A stretch of DNA of 64,000 nucleotides from Haloferax mediterranei ATCC 33500 (GCF_000306765.2 NC_017941.2:1054001-1118000); one strand, 5' to 3'; positions 33,988-42,402 are shown, numbered from the stretch's first letter. Translations and numbers: made by a program. The notes: generated by a model not told the origin, from the sequence alone.

Positions 33988-36204
33988 CTACAAGTCGGGC
34001 ACGTTCAGGTGGAACTCGCCGCTTCGTGCTTCGACCAGACAGAGGTGGTACCCCTGCTTGCGCGAGAGTTTGACGAAGCTCTTGCGCTTCGACCGACTCA
34101 GGAGACCGCCGCCGGTTTCGGCGGTGGCCGCTTCGAGGGCTTCGGGTTCGAAGAAGCTCTTCGTGACCACGAACGCCGACCCGAGCGTCTCTTTCGCGTC
34201 GGCGACAGCCTTCGAATCCTTGATGAGTTGCGTGACCATCGGCTGGGTGGCCGGGTCGCGAGAGTCGTTGAGGTTCGCGACGAACAGCGGTTCACCCATC
34301 TGGTCGCGGACGATAACATCGAACTGTCGCGGCTCCGTCTCACCCTCGCCGATTGGAACCGAAACGGTTCCGTAGAGTTCGATACGGTCGGCTTTCGGAA
34401 TCGAGTCGAAGACGCCGGCGAGGCTCGACCGGTTGTCCGTTTCGCCGATTTCGTAGAGTAAGTCAGTGACAACCCACTTGGCGAAGCCGTATTCGGGTGT
34501 CTCGTGGAGGAACTCCTCGTACGGTTGCCCTTCGATGCCGAGTCCTTCGGTGTCGAACGTCGTGTGGTGTTCGAGACGGAGGTTCTCGACGACCTCCTCG
34601 CGGCTTGCCTGTCCGGCGTGTGCCTTCTCCAGTGTCGCCTCTCCTTTCCGGGCGTAGCGGACGAACAGGTTCGTTCCCCGTAGCGCCTCGTCGGGCGACA
34701 TCGACCGGTCCGCCGACTTGATGCCGGCTTCTTCCAGCTCGGCTCGAAGCCGGTCGACCTCGGATTCGAGTTCGGCCACGCGGTCTTCGAGTTCTTCCGC
34801 ACGGGCGCGGTGTTCATCGCGCTCGTTCCGAAGCGCGTCGCGTTCGGATTCGAGTCGGTCGCGTTCGGACTCCAGCGCGGACAGTTTCTCCTTCACCGGG
34901 TTCGCCTCTTTGGGGTCGACCGCGTTGGGTTGTCCTTGCTCGGTACTCGTTTGCTCGGACGTCCGCTTCCGCTGTTTCGGCTGCTTCGACTCCTGCTTTT
35001 GCGGTGGTCGCGGCCGGGTCGCCTGCTTCGTGGATTGTTTCCCACGTCGCGGCGTGCCCGGTCGGTCACCGACGGACTCCCCTTTCGCATCGCGGGGGTC
35101 AAGCGAGGGAATCGAACGGGCGTTCCGCCACTCTGCTTCGGCCGAGAATACATCGTCGCCCGGTGCTCCGCCCTCTGCGAGCGGGTCGGGCGCAGTCTCG
35201 CCGTTCTTCGACGTGGAGTCCGCGTCGGACGCCCCGGTTGCGGGTGCAGACGGTGAGTCCTCGCCCGACTCACTCGCCTCAGTCGATGGCTCGGCGTCAG
35301 TCTCTGCCGTACGGTGTTCCGAGTTCGCCGATGCCTCAGTCGTCGACGAGTCCTCGGACTGTCCCTGTGCCGTGGACGGCGTCTCGTTCGCTCCCCTCGG
35401 AGCCGACCCGTCCGTCTCGTCGGCGGATTCGGTCGTTCCGGTTGTTTCTGTCGTTGCCGGTTCAGCCGAAGCGGCGGTGGCGTCTCCGCCGCGCTCCGCT
35501 GTTTGCGAGGTGTCTCTGACAGCGTCGTCAGTCGGTGGTTCGTCGGGTTCGGCCTCGGCAGGCGCGTCCGAGTCGTGCTCAGTCCCGGCGGCAGCGGCGG
35601 CACTGCCAGCGCCGGCAGCAACGTCAGTCGATTCGTCGTCACTCGCTGCCGAGTCGTCGATTCCGTCGTCCGGAATCTCGACGAGGTCGATGTCGACGTC
35701 GAAGACCTTGTAGATACCAATCTCGTCGGTTGCCCGTTCCAACGCCTCATCGCCCGTAATGAGACGCTTGCTGTTTCCGACGAAGGCGGCGCTCATCGAT
35801 TTCCCCCCGTGGTAGACGATGTAGTAGTCGCCGGAAAGGACGTTCTCGGAGAGTTCGACGTAGCCGGTGAAGCCACCCGCCGAGAGCGTTCCGTCCGCGT
35901 CGCTCAGCGGTGTCTCTTCCGTGTAGTATTGCGCGCGGATGTCGCCGCCGGTTTCTTGCATCGCATAGAGCAGTGGCAACGATGAGTCAGGCGCGCGATG
36001 GGCCTCGAACGATTCGCCGTCGAAGTCGGCTATGTCCCCGTCGAATACACCGAGGAGACGACCGTTGAGCATGAAGCCCCACGTCATGCCGGCTACGACG
36101 GCGCCTGTGAAGCCGTCGTCTGCGAGTGACCGGAGGCCCCCGTATCCTCGGTCCGTAGGTGCGGAGTCCCACCCAGTCACCGCGTCAATAATCTCGCTAT
36201 CCAT
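33988..36204 (-). CDS. 738-aa protein of unknown function with coiled coil
   Basis: No signal peptide or membrane helix. Residues 1-190 are a folded domain (GWDSAPTDRGYGGLRSLADDGFTG, MTWGFMLNGRLLGVFDGDI, SGDYYIVYHGGKSMSAAFVGN). About 195-425 is a disordered Ser/Thr/Glu/Ala linker. About 430-500 is a strong heptad coiled coil (ESERDRLESERDALRNERDE and on). The last 230 residues form a second folded domain with a strand pair FDVIVRDQMGEPLFVANLND. I recall related haloarchaeal proteins filed as DUF7527. A cytoplasmic scaffold is possible, but no function can be given. Confidence 0.8.
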   Translation of the reverse strand: MDSEIIDAVTGWDSAPTDRGYGGLRSLADDGFTGAVVAGMTWGFMLNGRLLGVFDGDIADFDGESFEAHRAPDSSLPLLYAMQETGGDIRAQYYTEETPLSDADGTLSAGGFTGYVELSENVLSGDYYIVYHGGKSMSAAFVGNSKRLITGDEALERATDEIGIYKVFDVDIDLVEIPDDGIDDSAASDDESTDVAAGAGSAAAAAGTEHDSDAPAEAEPDEPPTDDAVRDTSQTAERGGDATAASAEPATTETTGTTESADETDGSAPRGANETPSTAQGQSEDSSTTEASANSEHRTAETDAEPSTEASESGEDSPSAPATGASDADSTSKNGETAPDPLAEGGAPGDDVFSAEAEWRNARSIPSLDPRDAKGESVGDRPGTPRRGKQSTKQATRPRPPQKQESKQPKQRKRTSEQTSTEQGQPNAVDPKEANPVKEKLSALESERDRLESERDALRNERDEHRARAEELEDRVAELESEVDRLRAELEEAGIKSADRSMSPDEALRGTNLFVRYARKGEATLEKAHAGQASREEVVENLRLEHHTTFDTEGLGIEGQPYEEFLHETPEYGFAKWVVTDLLYEIGETDNRSSLAGVFDSIPKADRIELYGTVSVPIGEGETEPRQFDVIVRDQMGEPLFVANLNDSRDPATQPMVTQLIKDSKAVADAKETLGSAFVVTKSFFEPEALEAATAETGGGLLSRSKRKSFVKLSRKQGYHLCLVEARSGEFHLNVPDL

Positions 36205-36373
36205 TTGGGGTTACATCACCGGAAGCGAATCAAATACTTTCCGGGCGAAACGAGCGAATAGTCCATTCATACTACATTTTTGTGTTCTGTATTGACAGTT
36301 TCGGCCGATAAACGAGGATTCGGGGACCCGGTCGAACGAGATTGGGTGGGGTAACGGGACAACTCGGGCGAAC

Positions 36374-36380
36374 GATTATA
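36374..36380 (+). promoter_or_regulatory. TATA-like element supporting a GTG start
   Basis: gattata lies 25-31 bp before the GTG at 36405. This matches a leaderless haloarchaeal transcript and argues against the longer frame that would begin upstream of the promoter at 36342. Confidence 0.6.
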
Positions 36381-36404
36381 CCATCCGGCCGTGACGAGTC
36401 GTGC

Positions 36405-37310
36405 GTGACTAGACACGACGAACAGTTCGTCCGCTATCTCCATGCGAAGGAAACGGTGGACGACCGCGCACTCCACCGGCCGACGCTCGCGCACCTCATC
36501 GACTTGCTCGAGGAGCGCGCCGAGTCGCATCCGGACGAACCGCTCCGTGTCGTCTCCGTCGGGTCTGGAACCGGTTCGATGTGCCGCAGACTCCTCTCGT
36601 GGGGCGTCTTCGACGCGCACGACGAGATTAAGTACATCATGGTCGACCGAAAGCAGGGCATGGCCGACCAGGCGGCGGCCGCCTTCGCCGAGTGGTCCCA
36701 CGGCGCTGGCTGGACGGCCGAGCCAACGACCGACGGCTTCAGAATCGAGCGACACGGCCGACGCGTCTCGCTTACCTACGTGACGAGTGACCTCTTCGAG
36801 GCGATGACGGTCCTCCCGAAAGCCATCGACCTCGTCATCGCGCACGCGGTCGTCGACATCCTCCCGCTTCGTCGCGCCGTCGAATCGCTCCTCTCGCGGT
36901 TGACTGACGAAGGAATTCTCTACGCGCCCGTTACGTTCGACGGCCGAACCTCGTTCCGCCCCGCACACGAGGCCGACGACGAGATTATTGCCGCCTACCA
37001 CGAGACGATGCGCGGCGACGAGCGGGCAGGCCCGGACACTGGTTCCGACCTCTTTTCGGTCCTTCCGTCACTCGGCGCGCCGGTCGTCGCCGCCGGCGGG
37101 TCCGACTGGGTCGTCCACCCGCCACACGACGACGACGAACGGGTCTTCCTCGACCGTATTCTCGGGTTCGTCGAGGAGTCAGTCATCGAATCCGACCGCG
37201 TCGACGACGAGACGCTCGACCACTGGCTCAAAGCACGACACGGACAGTTGGCATCCGACGAGTTGGCGTACATCGCACACAACGTCGACGTGCTTGCCCA
37301 ACTTGAATAA
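36405..37310 (+). CDS. SAM-dependent methyltransferase (class I fold)
   Basis: 301 aa, starting with GTG. The SAM-binding loop is VVSVGSGTGSMCRRLL at about 48-63, followed by an acidic strand end (YIMVDRKQG). A post-motif strand (IDLVIAHAVVDILPLRRAVESLLSRLTDEGILYAPVTF) carries the motif-IV-like region. The C-terminal domain includes a family-specific HPPHDDDERVFLDRILGFVEESV stretch. Substrate unknown. Closest in style to haloarchaeal methyltransferase-domain proteins acting on small molecules. Confidence 0.82.
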   Translation: MTRHDEQFVRYLHAKETVDDRALHRPTLAHLIDLLEERAESHPDEPLRVVSVGSGTGSMCRRLLSWGVFDAHDEIKYIMVDRKQGMADQAAAAFAEWSHGAGWTAEPTTDGFRIERHGRRVSLTYVTSDLFEAMTVLPKAIDLVIAHAVVDILPLRRAVESLLSRLTDEGILYAPVTFDGRTSFRPAHEADDEIIAAYHETMRGDERAGPDTGSDLFSVLPSLGAPVVAAGGSDWVVHPPHDDDERVFLDRILGFVEESVIESDRVDDETLDHWLKARHGQLASDELAYIAHNVDVLAQLE

Positions 37311-37377
37311 GACCCGCTCGCCGTCTCCTCTCACCCGCTGGCTCCCCTTGCTCGCTGGCTCTCCCTCGTCCAACTAA

Positions 37378-38268
37378 CTAGTTCTCGACAGAAGTCACCT
37401 GACTGCCAGCATCCACAGGTCGTAATCGCCCGGAGACGTACAGCCAGTCTCGTCCAAATCCGAGGAGTAGGCCGCCCGCCGCGACACCGGTGACGAGCGG
37501 CATCCACGAATCAAAGACGCCGGGTGCCAGCGCGACCGGGACGACCGCCATCTGGAGTCCGGCGAGGACGCGGCGGGAGGTTCGTGGTGGGAGGTCGAAC
37601 GTTGGTTTGTCGGTTCGCTCGCGCCACCACAGGCCGGCGACGAAGACGTACCGCGCCGCGCCAACCGAGAGATACCACCACGCCAATTCGCCGAGGGCGA
37701 CACCAGCAAGGGGTGCTGCGAGGAGACCGAAGGCGTCGACGGCGGTGTCGAGGCGGCCTCCGAGACGGGTGACGCGACCGAGGCGGCGGGCGAGAGACCC
37801 GTCGACGGAATCGAGCGCGGCAACGACCCCGTAGCCGAGTGCTGCGGCCCACGCCCACACAGGGGTGGTTGCGCCGAGAACGGTGACGCCTGCGATTCCA
37901 CTGACGCCTGCGATTCCACTGACGCCTGCGACGACAACTCCCCGAAAGAGCGTCACCGCGGTCGGGAGTCCAAGACTGTTGTATACGGGTGTCTCTCCGC
38001 TGTTGTTGTGTACAGACGTCTCTCCACTGCTTGCGTTCTCTGGCGCGTGCACGTACGTGTATCCCCAAAGCCCCGCGACGACGGCCAGCGCGAGGGCAGT
38101 CCATGCGATGGCGACAGTCGCTCCCGTGCCGGTTGCGAGAACCCAGCCAACACTCACCGTCCCCGCGACAGCGACGACACCGCTTGCGAGAACTCGATTT
38201 CGGGTTTGTCGCGTCCCCTCTGAGGGTGCCGATACCGAAGACGCGGACGAGAACGACTGCTCAGACAT
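37378..38268 (-). CDS. CDP-alcohol phosphatidyltransferase family membrane enzyme
   Basis: 296 aa from the ATG at 38268. The full catalytic pattern D-x2-DG-x2-AR-x8-G-x3-D-x3-D is present in LDSVDGSLARR and LGGRLDTAVDAFG. The enzyme should therefore transfer a phospho-lipid group from a CDP-activated donor to an alcohol. About eight membrane helices. The loop before the catalytic helix contains repeats at both protein level (SSGETSVHNNSGETPVYNS) and DNA level (18-bp units). It overlaps the gene upstream by 8 bp. The acceptor is not readable from the sequence. Confidence 0.83.
   Translation of the reverse strand: MSEQSFSSASSVSAPSEGTRQTRNRVLASGVVAVAGTVSVGWVLATGTGATVAIAWTALALAVVAGLWGYTYVHAPENASSGETSVHNNSGETPVYNSLGLPTAVTLFRGVVVAGVSGIAGVSGIAGVTVLGATTPVWAWAAALGYGVVAALDSVDGSLARRLGRVTRLGGRLDTAVDAFGLLAAPLAGVALGELAWWYLSVGAARYVFVAGLWWRERTDKPTFDLPPRTSRRVLAGLQMAVVPVALAPGVFDSWMPLVTGVAAGGLLLGFGRDWLYVSGRLRPVDAGSQVTSVEN
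37885..37931. repeat. In-frame tandem repeat, 18 bp x 2.6, inside the phosphatidyltransferase gene
   Basis: Units 37885-37902 and 37903-37920 are identical, followed by 11 bp of a third. Each unit encodes six residues (VSGIAG in tandem), so copy-number change keeps the frame and alters one loop or helix edge. Confidence 0.9.
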
Positions 38269-38599
38269 CGCCGACCAGCGCGCGTGCCCCAACAGCCGCG
38301 AGCATCGGCAGTACAAATCCGATAGCGACGGTCAGTGCGAAGATGGTTTCCATCGCAAAGAGCGCATCCAGTTCCCCCTGCCACCAGACCATGCCGATGT
38401 GGAGTGCGACCGCCACCCCGCCGAAGGTGAGTCCCTGCGGGACTGCTCGGCGGACGGAGGTGGCGAGGATGCCGACCAACACACCACCGAGAATGAGACC
38501 TGCCCAGTGGACGAACGCGGCCACGAGACCGATTATCGTGGCGACGACCAGCGCGAGTTCGGCGTAACGGCCGCGACGGAGGTCAGCCAAGAAGCTCAT
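38261..38599 (-). CDS. Small polytopic membrane protein
   Basis: 112 aa, about four hydrophobic segments (ELALVVATIIGLVAAFVHWAGLILGGVLVGILAT, LTFGGVAVALHIGMVWW, IFALTVAIGFVLPMLAAVGARAL). It starts 3 bases inside the preceding 57-aa gene (ATGA) and overlaps the phosphatidyltransferase start. The tight packing marks one transcription unit. Family not recognised. Confidence 0.7.
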   Translation of the reverse strand: MSFLADLRRGRYAELALVVATIIGLVAAFVHWAGLILGGVLVGILATSVRRAVPQGLTFGGVAVALHIGMVWWQGELDALFAMETIFALTVAIGFVLPMLAAVGARALVGDV

Positions 38600-38769
38600 C
38601 GGTCACCTCCGGGGACGATGCCAAGCGAGCCATCGGGCTGGTCGAGCGTGAGCCGTTTGTATTCTCCATCAACCCATGCGTCGAGACCGAGATACGACCC
38701 ACCAAGCAGTGCTTTCGTCACCAGCGCCGCCGCACACTCGGCGACGACTGCACGTGCCGTGGTGTTCAT
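38596..38769 (-). CDS. Small protein, unknown
   Basis: 57 aa from MNTTARAVVAECAAALVTKALLGG. An amphipathic to hydrophobic N-terminal helix is followed by a polar segment LDAWVDGEYKRLTLDQPDGSLGIVPGGDR. ATGA overlap with the next gene supports that it is real. The frame runs 14 codons upstream, but the ATG at 38769 is the better start. Confidence 0.6.
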   Translation of the reverse strand: MNTTARAVVAECAAALVTKALLGGSYLGLDAWVDGEYKRLTLDQPDGSLGIVPGGDR

Positions 38770-38838
38770 ACGCACAATGGCGCCCGGTCGGAGGATAAAT
38801 ATTGCCCACATGATGCGTTTACGGGCGCGAGCCGCGAG

Positions 38839-38896
38839 TCGCAGGTCACTGGTGACGGGTCACCGACCGCAGGTCACAGGCCACCGGTCGTAGGTC
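38839..38896. repeat. Degenerate short repeats (gcaggtcac/ggtgac motifs)
   Basis: Between the interrupted membrane-protein gene and the 57-aa gene. The motif cgcaggtcac recurs with variants (cgtaggtca), mixed with its inverse (ggtgac, ggtcacc). Direct and inverted copies overlap, so it could fold into hairpins. Confidence 0.6.
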
Positions 38897-38901
38897 ATGT
38901 A

Positions 38902-39337
38902 TCACGAGTCGTTCGAGTCCGCGGTTCGCCGGGCTCGGAATTCGACGGCCGAGAGCAACAGAAGGTAGGTGACGGTACCGAAGAAAACAACGACCAGTAT
39001 GCTCGGCCCGACGACCGCGACGCTCACTGCGACCGCGATAATCGCTGCACCGACAGCGGCAGCCTGAACCGCCGTCTCGTCCCACATCGCACGGACCAGT
39101 GGCTGTTTCAGCGACAACACTACTTCGAGACCGAGGGTGCCGAGGATACCCGTGAGCGCCAACGAGAGGGAGAACCTCGGACGAAAAACAGCTATAGTAG
39201 CGTTTGCAACTGGTGACACATCCGATCGCACGACAACGTTCGATCGGGTGTGCAATGACTTGCAAACGCTACTATAGACCCGCCGCGACAGGAATCAGCA
39301 CCACAACTGCGAGCGCGGCGTCTCGGCGACGACTCAT
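38902..39337 (-). pseudogene. Small membrane-protein gene interrupted by a miniature element
   Basis: The gene begins at an ATG at 39337 (MSRRRDAALAVVVLIPVAAG). After codon 20 the frame enters the inverted-repeat element and stops at once (CTA TAG). On the other side, the frame resumes as AVFRPRFSLSLALTGILGTLG and runs to the stop at 38902. Removing 82 bp (one TA copy plus the element) rejoins the frames exactly, giving 117 aa with about four membrane helices. The 3' part alone could start only from a TTG inside the element or an internal ATG, so the gene is probably inactive. Family not recognised. Confidence 0.85.
39193..39276. mobile_element. 84-bp inverted-repeat miniature element, copy 2 (with TA duplication)
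   Basis: The termini are perfect 17-bp inverted repeats (18 bp counting flanking c/g). Inner sequences also pair (cacatccgatcg with cgatcgggtgtg), so the whole element can fold as a long hairpin. Target-site TA is doubled (39193-39194 and 39275-39276). The empty site would read CTAG. These are the marks of an IS630/Tc1-type nonautonomous element. Confidence 0.92.
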
Positions 39338-39390
39338 GATATCTGTACCGGTCGAGTCCCTTTTTAGACACCGGCGTACATAGCGGGAGT

Positions 39391-41049
39391 ATGTCGATTA
39401 CCGGCGACGGCCCCGGGTTGTCGAAGGCCAAACGGCGTCTCGGCCGTTATCTCGCGGGCGCGGCGCTCTTGATGCTCACGTACGCCTTCATCTATCGGTG
39501 GGCGGTGGGGCAGTTCGTCGGAGGAGACGTGACGTTTCTCGGTGCAATGCACCACGTCGTCGAGACGTTCACGACGACCGGATACGGTGAGCAGGCGGCG
39601 TTCCTGGAGGACTCGCCACCGCTTCAGATACTGTCTATCCTGATGCAACTCACGGGCGTCACCACCGTCTTCCTCACGCTCCCGCTGTTTCTCGTTCCAC
39701 TCGTGGAGGACGCCCTTCGGACGGCACCGCCGACGGCGTCCGACCTAACCGACCACGTCGTCATCTGTACGTTCACGCCCAGAGGGGACGCCCTCGTCGA
39801 CGAACTCGACTCGATGGGCGTTCCCTACGTCATCCTCGAATCGGACCGCGACCTCGCCGAAGAACTCCACGGACAAGAATACGAAGTCGTCCACGGCGAC
39901 CCCGAATCCGTCGAATCGCTCGAAGCCGCGAATGCGCCGGATGCGCTCGCTATCGTCGCCGACGACGACGACGAGACGAACGCGAGTATCATCCTCGCCG
40001 CGAAGCAGGCCGCACCGGACGCTCGGGTCGTCAGCCTCATCGAAGACCCACGCGTCATGGATTACCACCACTACGCCGGTGCCGATCAGGTCGTCTCGCC
40101 GCGCCGACTCCTCGGTGAGAGTCTCGCCGGGAAGGCAACCACATCCATCTCTTCGGACCTCGGTGACGCCATCGAAATCGGCGAGGACTTCGAGGTCGCG
40201 GAACTTCTCGTCCAGCGCGAAAGCCCCGTCGAGGGGAAGACGATAGCCGAAAGCGGTATCGGCCGAACGACCGGTGTCAACGTTATCGGGGCGTGGTTCT
40301 CGGGGGAGTTCGTCTCACCGCCCGCCCCGAACGCCGTTATCGACGAACACACAATTCTACTGGTCGTCGGTCGGGAGAAACAGCTCGAAGAACTCCGTGG
40401 ACTCACGCGTTCGTCGGCGCGTCGCTTTCGTCGGGGAACTGTTATCGTCGCAGGCTACGGCGAGGTCGGGTCGACCGCGGCCGAAACACTGGCGAGCGCC
40501 GGTGTCCCCCACGTTATCGTCGACAAGGAGGACAAACCCGGCGTCGACGTCGTCGGAGATATCACCGACCCGCAGACGCTCGCAGCGGCGAACGTCACGG
40601 AGGCCCGCGGCGTGCTCCTCGCGCTCAGCAGCGACACGACCGCGGTGTTCGCCACGCTCGTCTCCGAGCATATCTCGGAGGAGACGGAAGTCATCGCGAG
40701 GGCGAATGAGACCGGGAGCATCGCGAAACTCTACCGTGCGGGGGCCGACTACGTCCTCGCGCTTTCGACCGTCGCGGGCCGGATGCTCGCCTCGACGGTC
40801 CTCGACGAGGAAGTCATCGCGCCGCAATCGCAGATCGAAATCGTCCGGACCCACGCACCGAATCTCGTTGGTCAGTCGCTTGTCGAGGCTGATGTGCGCG
40901 CCCGAACCAACTGTACTGTCATCGCCGTGGAGCGAGACGGCACACTCGTGACCGAAATCAGCCCTGACTTCCGCGTCGAGGAACAGGACGACCTCATCGT
41001 CGCCGGCGTCGACGAGGATATCTACCAGTTCAACGAACAGTTCGGGTGA
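39391..41049 (+). CDS. Potassium channel with two RCK (TrkA-N/TrkA-C) units
   Basis: 552 aa. One pore module: helix at about 20-38, selectivity filter TTTGYGE at 61-67, helix at about 77-104. First RCK: TrkA-N at about 119-240 (DHVVICTFTPRGDALVDELDSMGVPYVILESD) and TrkA-C at about 265-345. Second RCK: RRGTVIVAGYGEVGSTAAETLASAGVPHVIVDKED from about 349, then TrkA-C to the end. The first RCK lacks the usual GxGxxG (CTFTPRGD), while the second keeps GYGEVG, so only the second looks able to bind a nucleotide in the normal way. A TATA-like tttttaga lies near -28. Confidence 0.93.
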   Translation: MSITGDGPGLSKAKRRLGRYLAGAALLMLTYAFIYRWAVGQFVGGDVTFLGAMHHVVETFTTTGYGEQAAFLEDSPPLQILSILMQLTGVTTVFLTLPLFLVPLVEDALRTAPPTASDLTDHVVICTFTPRGDALVDELDSMGVPYVILESDRDLAEELHGQEYEVVHGDPESVESLEAANAPDALAIVADDDDETNASIILAAKQAAPDARVVSLIEDPRVMDYHHYAGADQVVSPRRLLGESLAGKATTSISSDLGDAIEIGEDFEVAELLVQRESPVEGKTIAESGIGRTTGVNVIGAWFSGEFVSPPAPNAVIDEHTILLVVGREKQLEELRGLTRSSARRFRRGTVIVAGYGEVGSTAAETLASAGVPHVIVDKEDKPGVDVVGDITDPQTLAAANVTEARGVLLALSSDTTAVFATLVSEHISEETEVIARANETGSIAKLYRAGADYVLALSTVAGRMLASTVLDEEVIAPQSQIEIVRTHAPNLVGQSLVEADVRARTNCTVIAVERDGTLVTEISPDFRVEEQDDLIVAGVDEDIYQFNEQFG

Positions 41050-41325
41050 CGTGCGTACGCCGTCGGTGGGAGCGGCTTATGCTTATTATCGAGAGATACT
41101 ATCGGTGGCGACGCTCACCGGGAACAGTACGTACGGCGACAACACGGATGCCACCAGTCTAGAAGCCAGACACGTCCAATTCGTTCGGGGGCAGCGGTCC
41201 GAACAACCCATGGCAGTGGACGCTCGCAGCCATCCCCCGTCAGGACGCGCCGGCACCAGTGGGTCTCGGAGCAGTCATATAAAAAGAATCGGTCGCGGCC
41301 TTGTCTGCGAACTGCTACGCGTCGA
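41050..41325. other. 276-bp convergent intergenic region, possible structured RNA
   Basis: The gap lies between two convergent genes and is long for this genome. A TATA-like ttattatcg lies near 41083-41091, and a hairpin can be drawn at about 41188-41259 (ggggg outer stem with an inner agcggtcc/ggacgct stem). An A-run at 41281-41285 gives T5 on the minus strand, a likely terminator for the cytochrome oxidase gene. No protein features. Confidence 0.35.
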
Positions 41326-42174
41326 TTACGCGCCGACTTCTGCGCCGACGTACAGGACGACGACGAGGAAGATCCAGACCGCGTCCACGAAGTGCCAGTA
41401 CATGGAGGCCGTGCTCACGGAGACGTGGCGCTCGGCGGAGTACTGACCGCGAAGTGCGCGGACGAAGACGATACCGAGGAGGGCCGCACCGAGGGACACG
41501 TGGAGTCCGTGAAGCCCGGTGAGACCGTAGAACGCCGACCCGAAGATGCCCGTGGTGATTGTGAAGTCCGTGTGGACGATGAACTCGTAGTACTCGTACA
41601 CCTGTCCCCCGATGAAGATGACACCGAGAAGCAGGGTGACGGCGAGACCGAGGATGAAGTTCCGGCGGTTCTCGTTACGGATAGCCACGTGCGCCCAGTG
41701 GAGCGTGAAACTGGACGCAATCAGCAGTGCTGTGTTGGCGATCACCAGCGACCCGGTTAGATGTGGAAGTTCTTGTGGTGGCCATGTGCCTGCGCGGATG
41801 AAGAAGTAGTACGTGAACAGGGCACCGAACGTCGCGAGTTCGGACCCGAGGAACGCAATCATTCCCCATCGAAGCTTCGACGCGCTCTTCTGGCTTGCAT
41901 CGCGCGACCAGAAGTGGCTCACGAAGGCGTGGTACAACCAGCCGTAGATACCGGCCAGGAAGAGGAATATGCTGCCGATGAATACGGCGGGTCCGAGCAT
42001 CTGCCCGACGATTCCGTCCTGTCCCATGACGTACAGACCGGCACCGGTGTAGATGCCTGCGCCCCCGACGGCGGTGACGAACGGCCACCAGCTCGCCTCG
42101 CCGAAGCCGCGCGGCCAGTCCTGAACCGCCGGCAGGTGGTGGCCGTGGTCGTCGTGTGCTTCTTCGGTACTCAT
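41326..42174 (-). CDS. coxC: Cytochrome c oxidase subunit III (heme-copper oxidase)
   Basis: 282 aa, seven helices with the subunit III pattern: PFVTAVGGAGIYTGAGLYVMG, then MIAFLGSELATFGALFTYYFF with the conserved glutamate (SE), then LHWAHVAIRNENRR. YGLTGLHGLHVSLGAALLGIVFVRAL and MYWHFVDAVWIFLVVVLYVG complete it. A His/Asp-rich N-terminus (EEAHDDHGHHLP) precedes helix 1. Other oxidase subunits are not in the window. A minus-strand TATA-like tttttagtaa lies about 30 bp upstream. Confidence 0.95.
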   Translation of the reverse strand: MSTEEAHDDHGHHLPAVQDWPRGFGEASWWPFVTAVGGAGIYTGAGLYVMGQDGIVGQMLGPAVFIGSIFLFLAGIYGWLYHAFVSHFWSRDASQKSASKLRWGMIAFLGSELATFGALFTYYFFIRAGTWPPQELPHLTGSLVIANTALLIASSFTLHWAHVAIRNENRRNFILGLAVTLLLGVIFIGGQVYEYYEFIVHTDFTITTGIFGSAFYGLTGLHGLHVSLGAALLGIVFVRALRGQYSAERHVSVSTASMYWHFVDAVWIFLVVVLYVGAEVGA

Positions 42175-42266
42175 AGGCCCCCGTTATAGTCGGGTTACTA
42201 AAAATCCTCCCAAACTGCGCCCGTCGTGCGACGACAGGGGTGGGACGACCCGTCAAGTAGCGGGGT

Positions 42267-42327
42267 GCCGAACCGTCAGTAACAGGGAGCCGAACTGCCA
42301 GTAACAGGGAGCCGAACCGCCGGTAAC
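42267..42327. repeat. Tandem repeat, 22 bp x 2.8
   Basis: Units at 42267-42288, 42289-42310 and a partial 42311-42327 share gccgaacYgYcRgtaac with few changes. It lies between the 3' end of the squalene synthase gene and the start of the oxidase subunit gene, just upstream of the latter's promoter. Confidence 0.88.
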
Positions 42328-42402
42328 CAGTCGAAAGCGAATCGATGTACGCGATGGAAAAAGCGATTCCTGGCGGGTCGAACAGACGGTCTTCGATAGC
42401 CT

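Noticed and set aside
38573..38893. Plus-strand frame with VTGHR repeats
   Set aside because: It is the translation of the degenerate gcaggtcac repeats, not a conserved protein.
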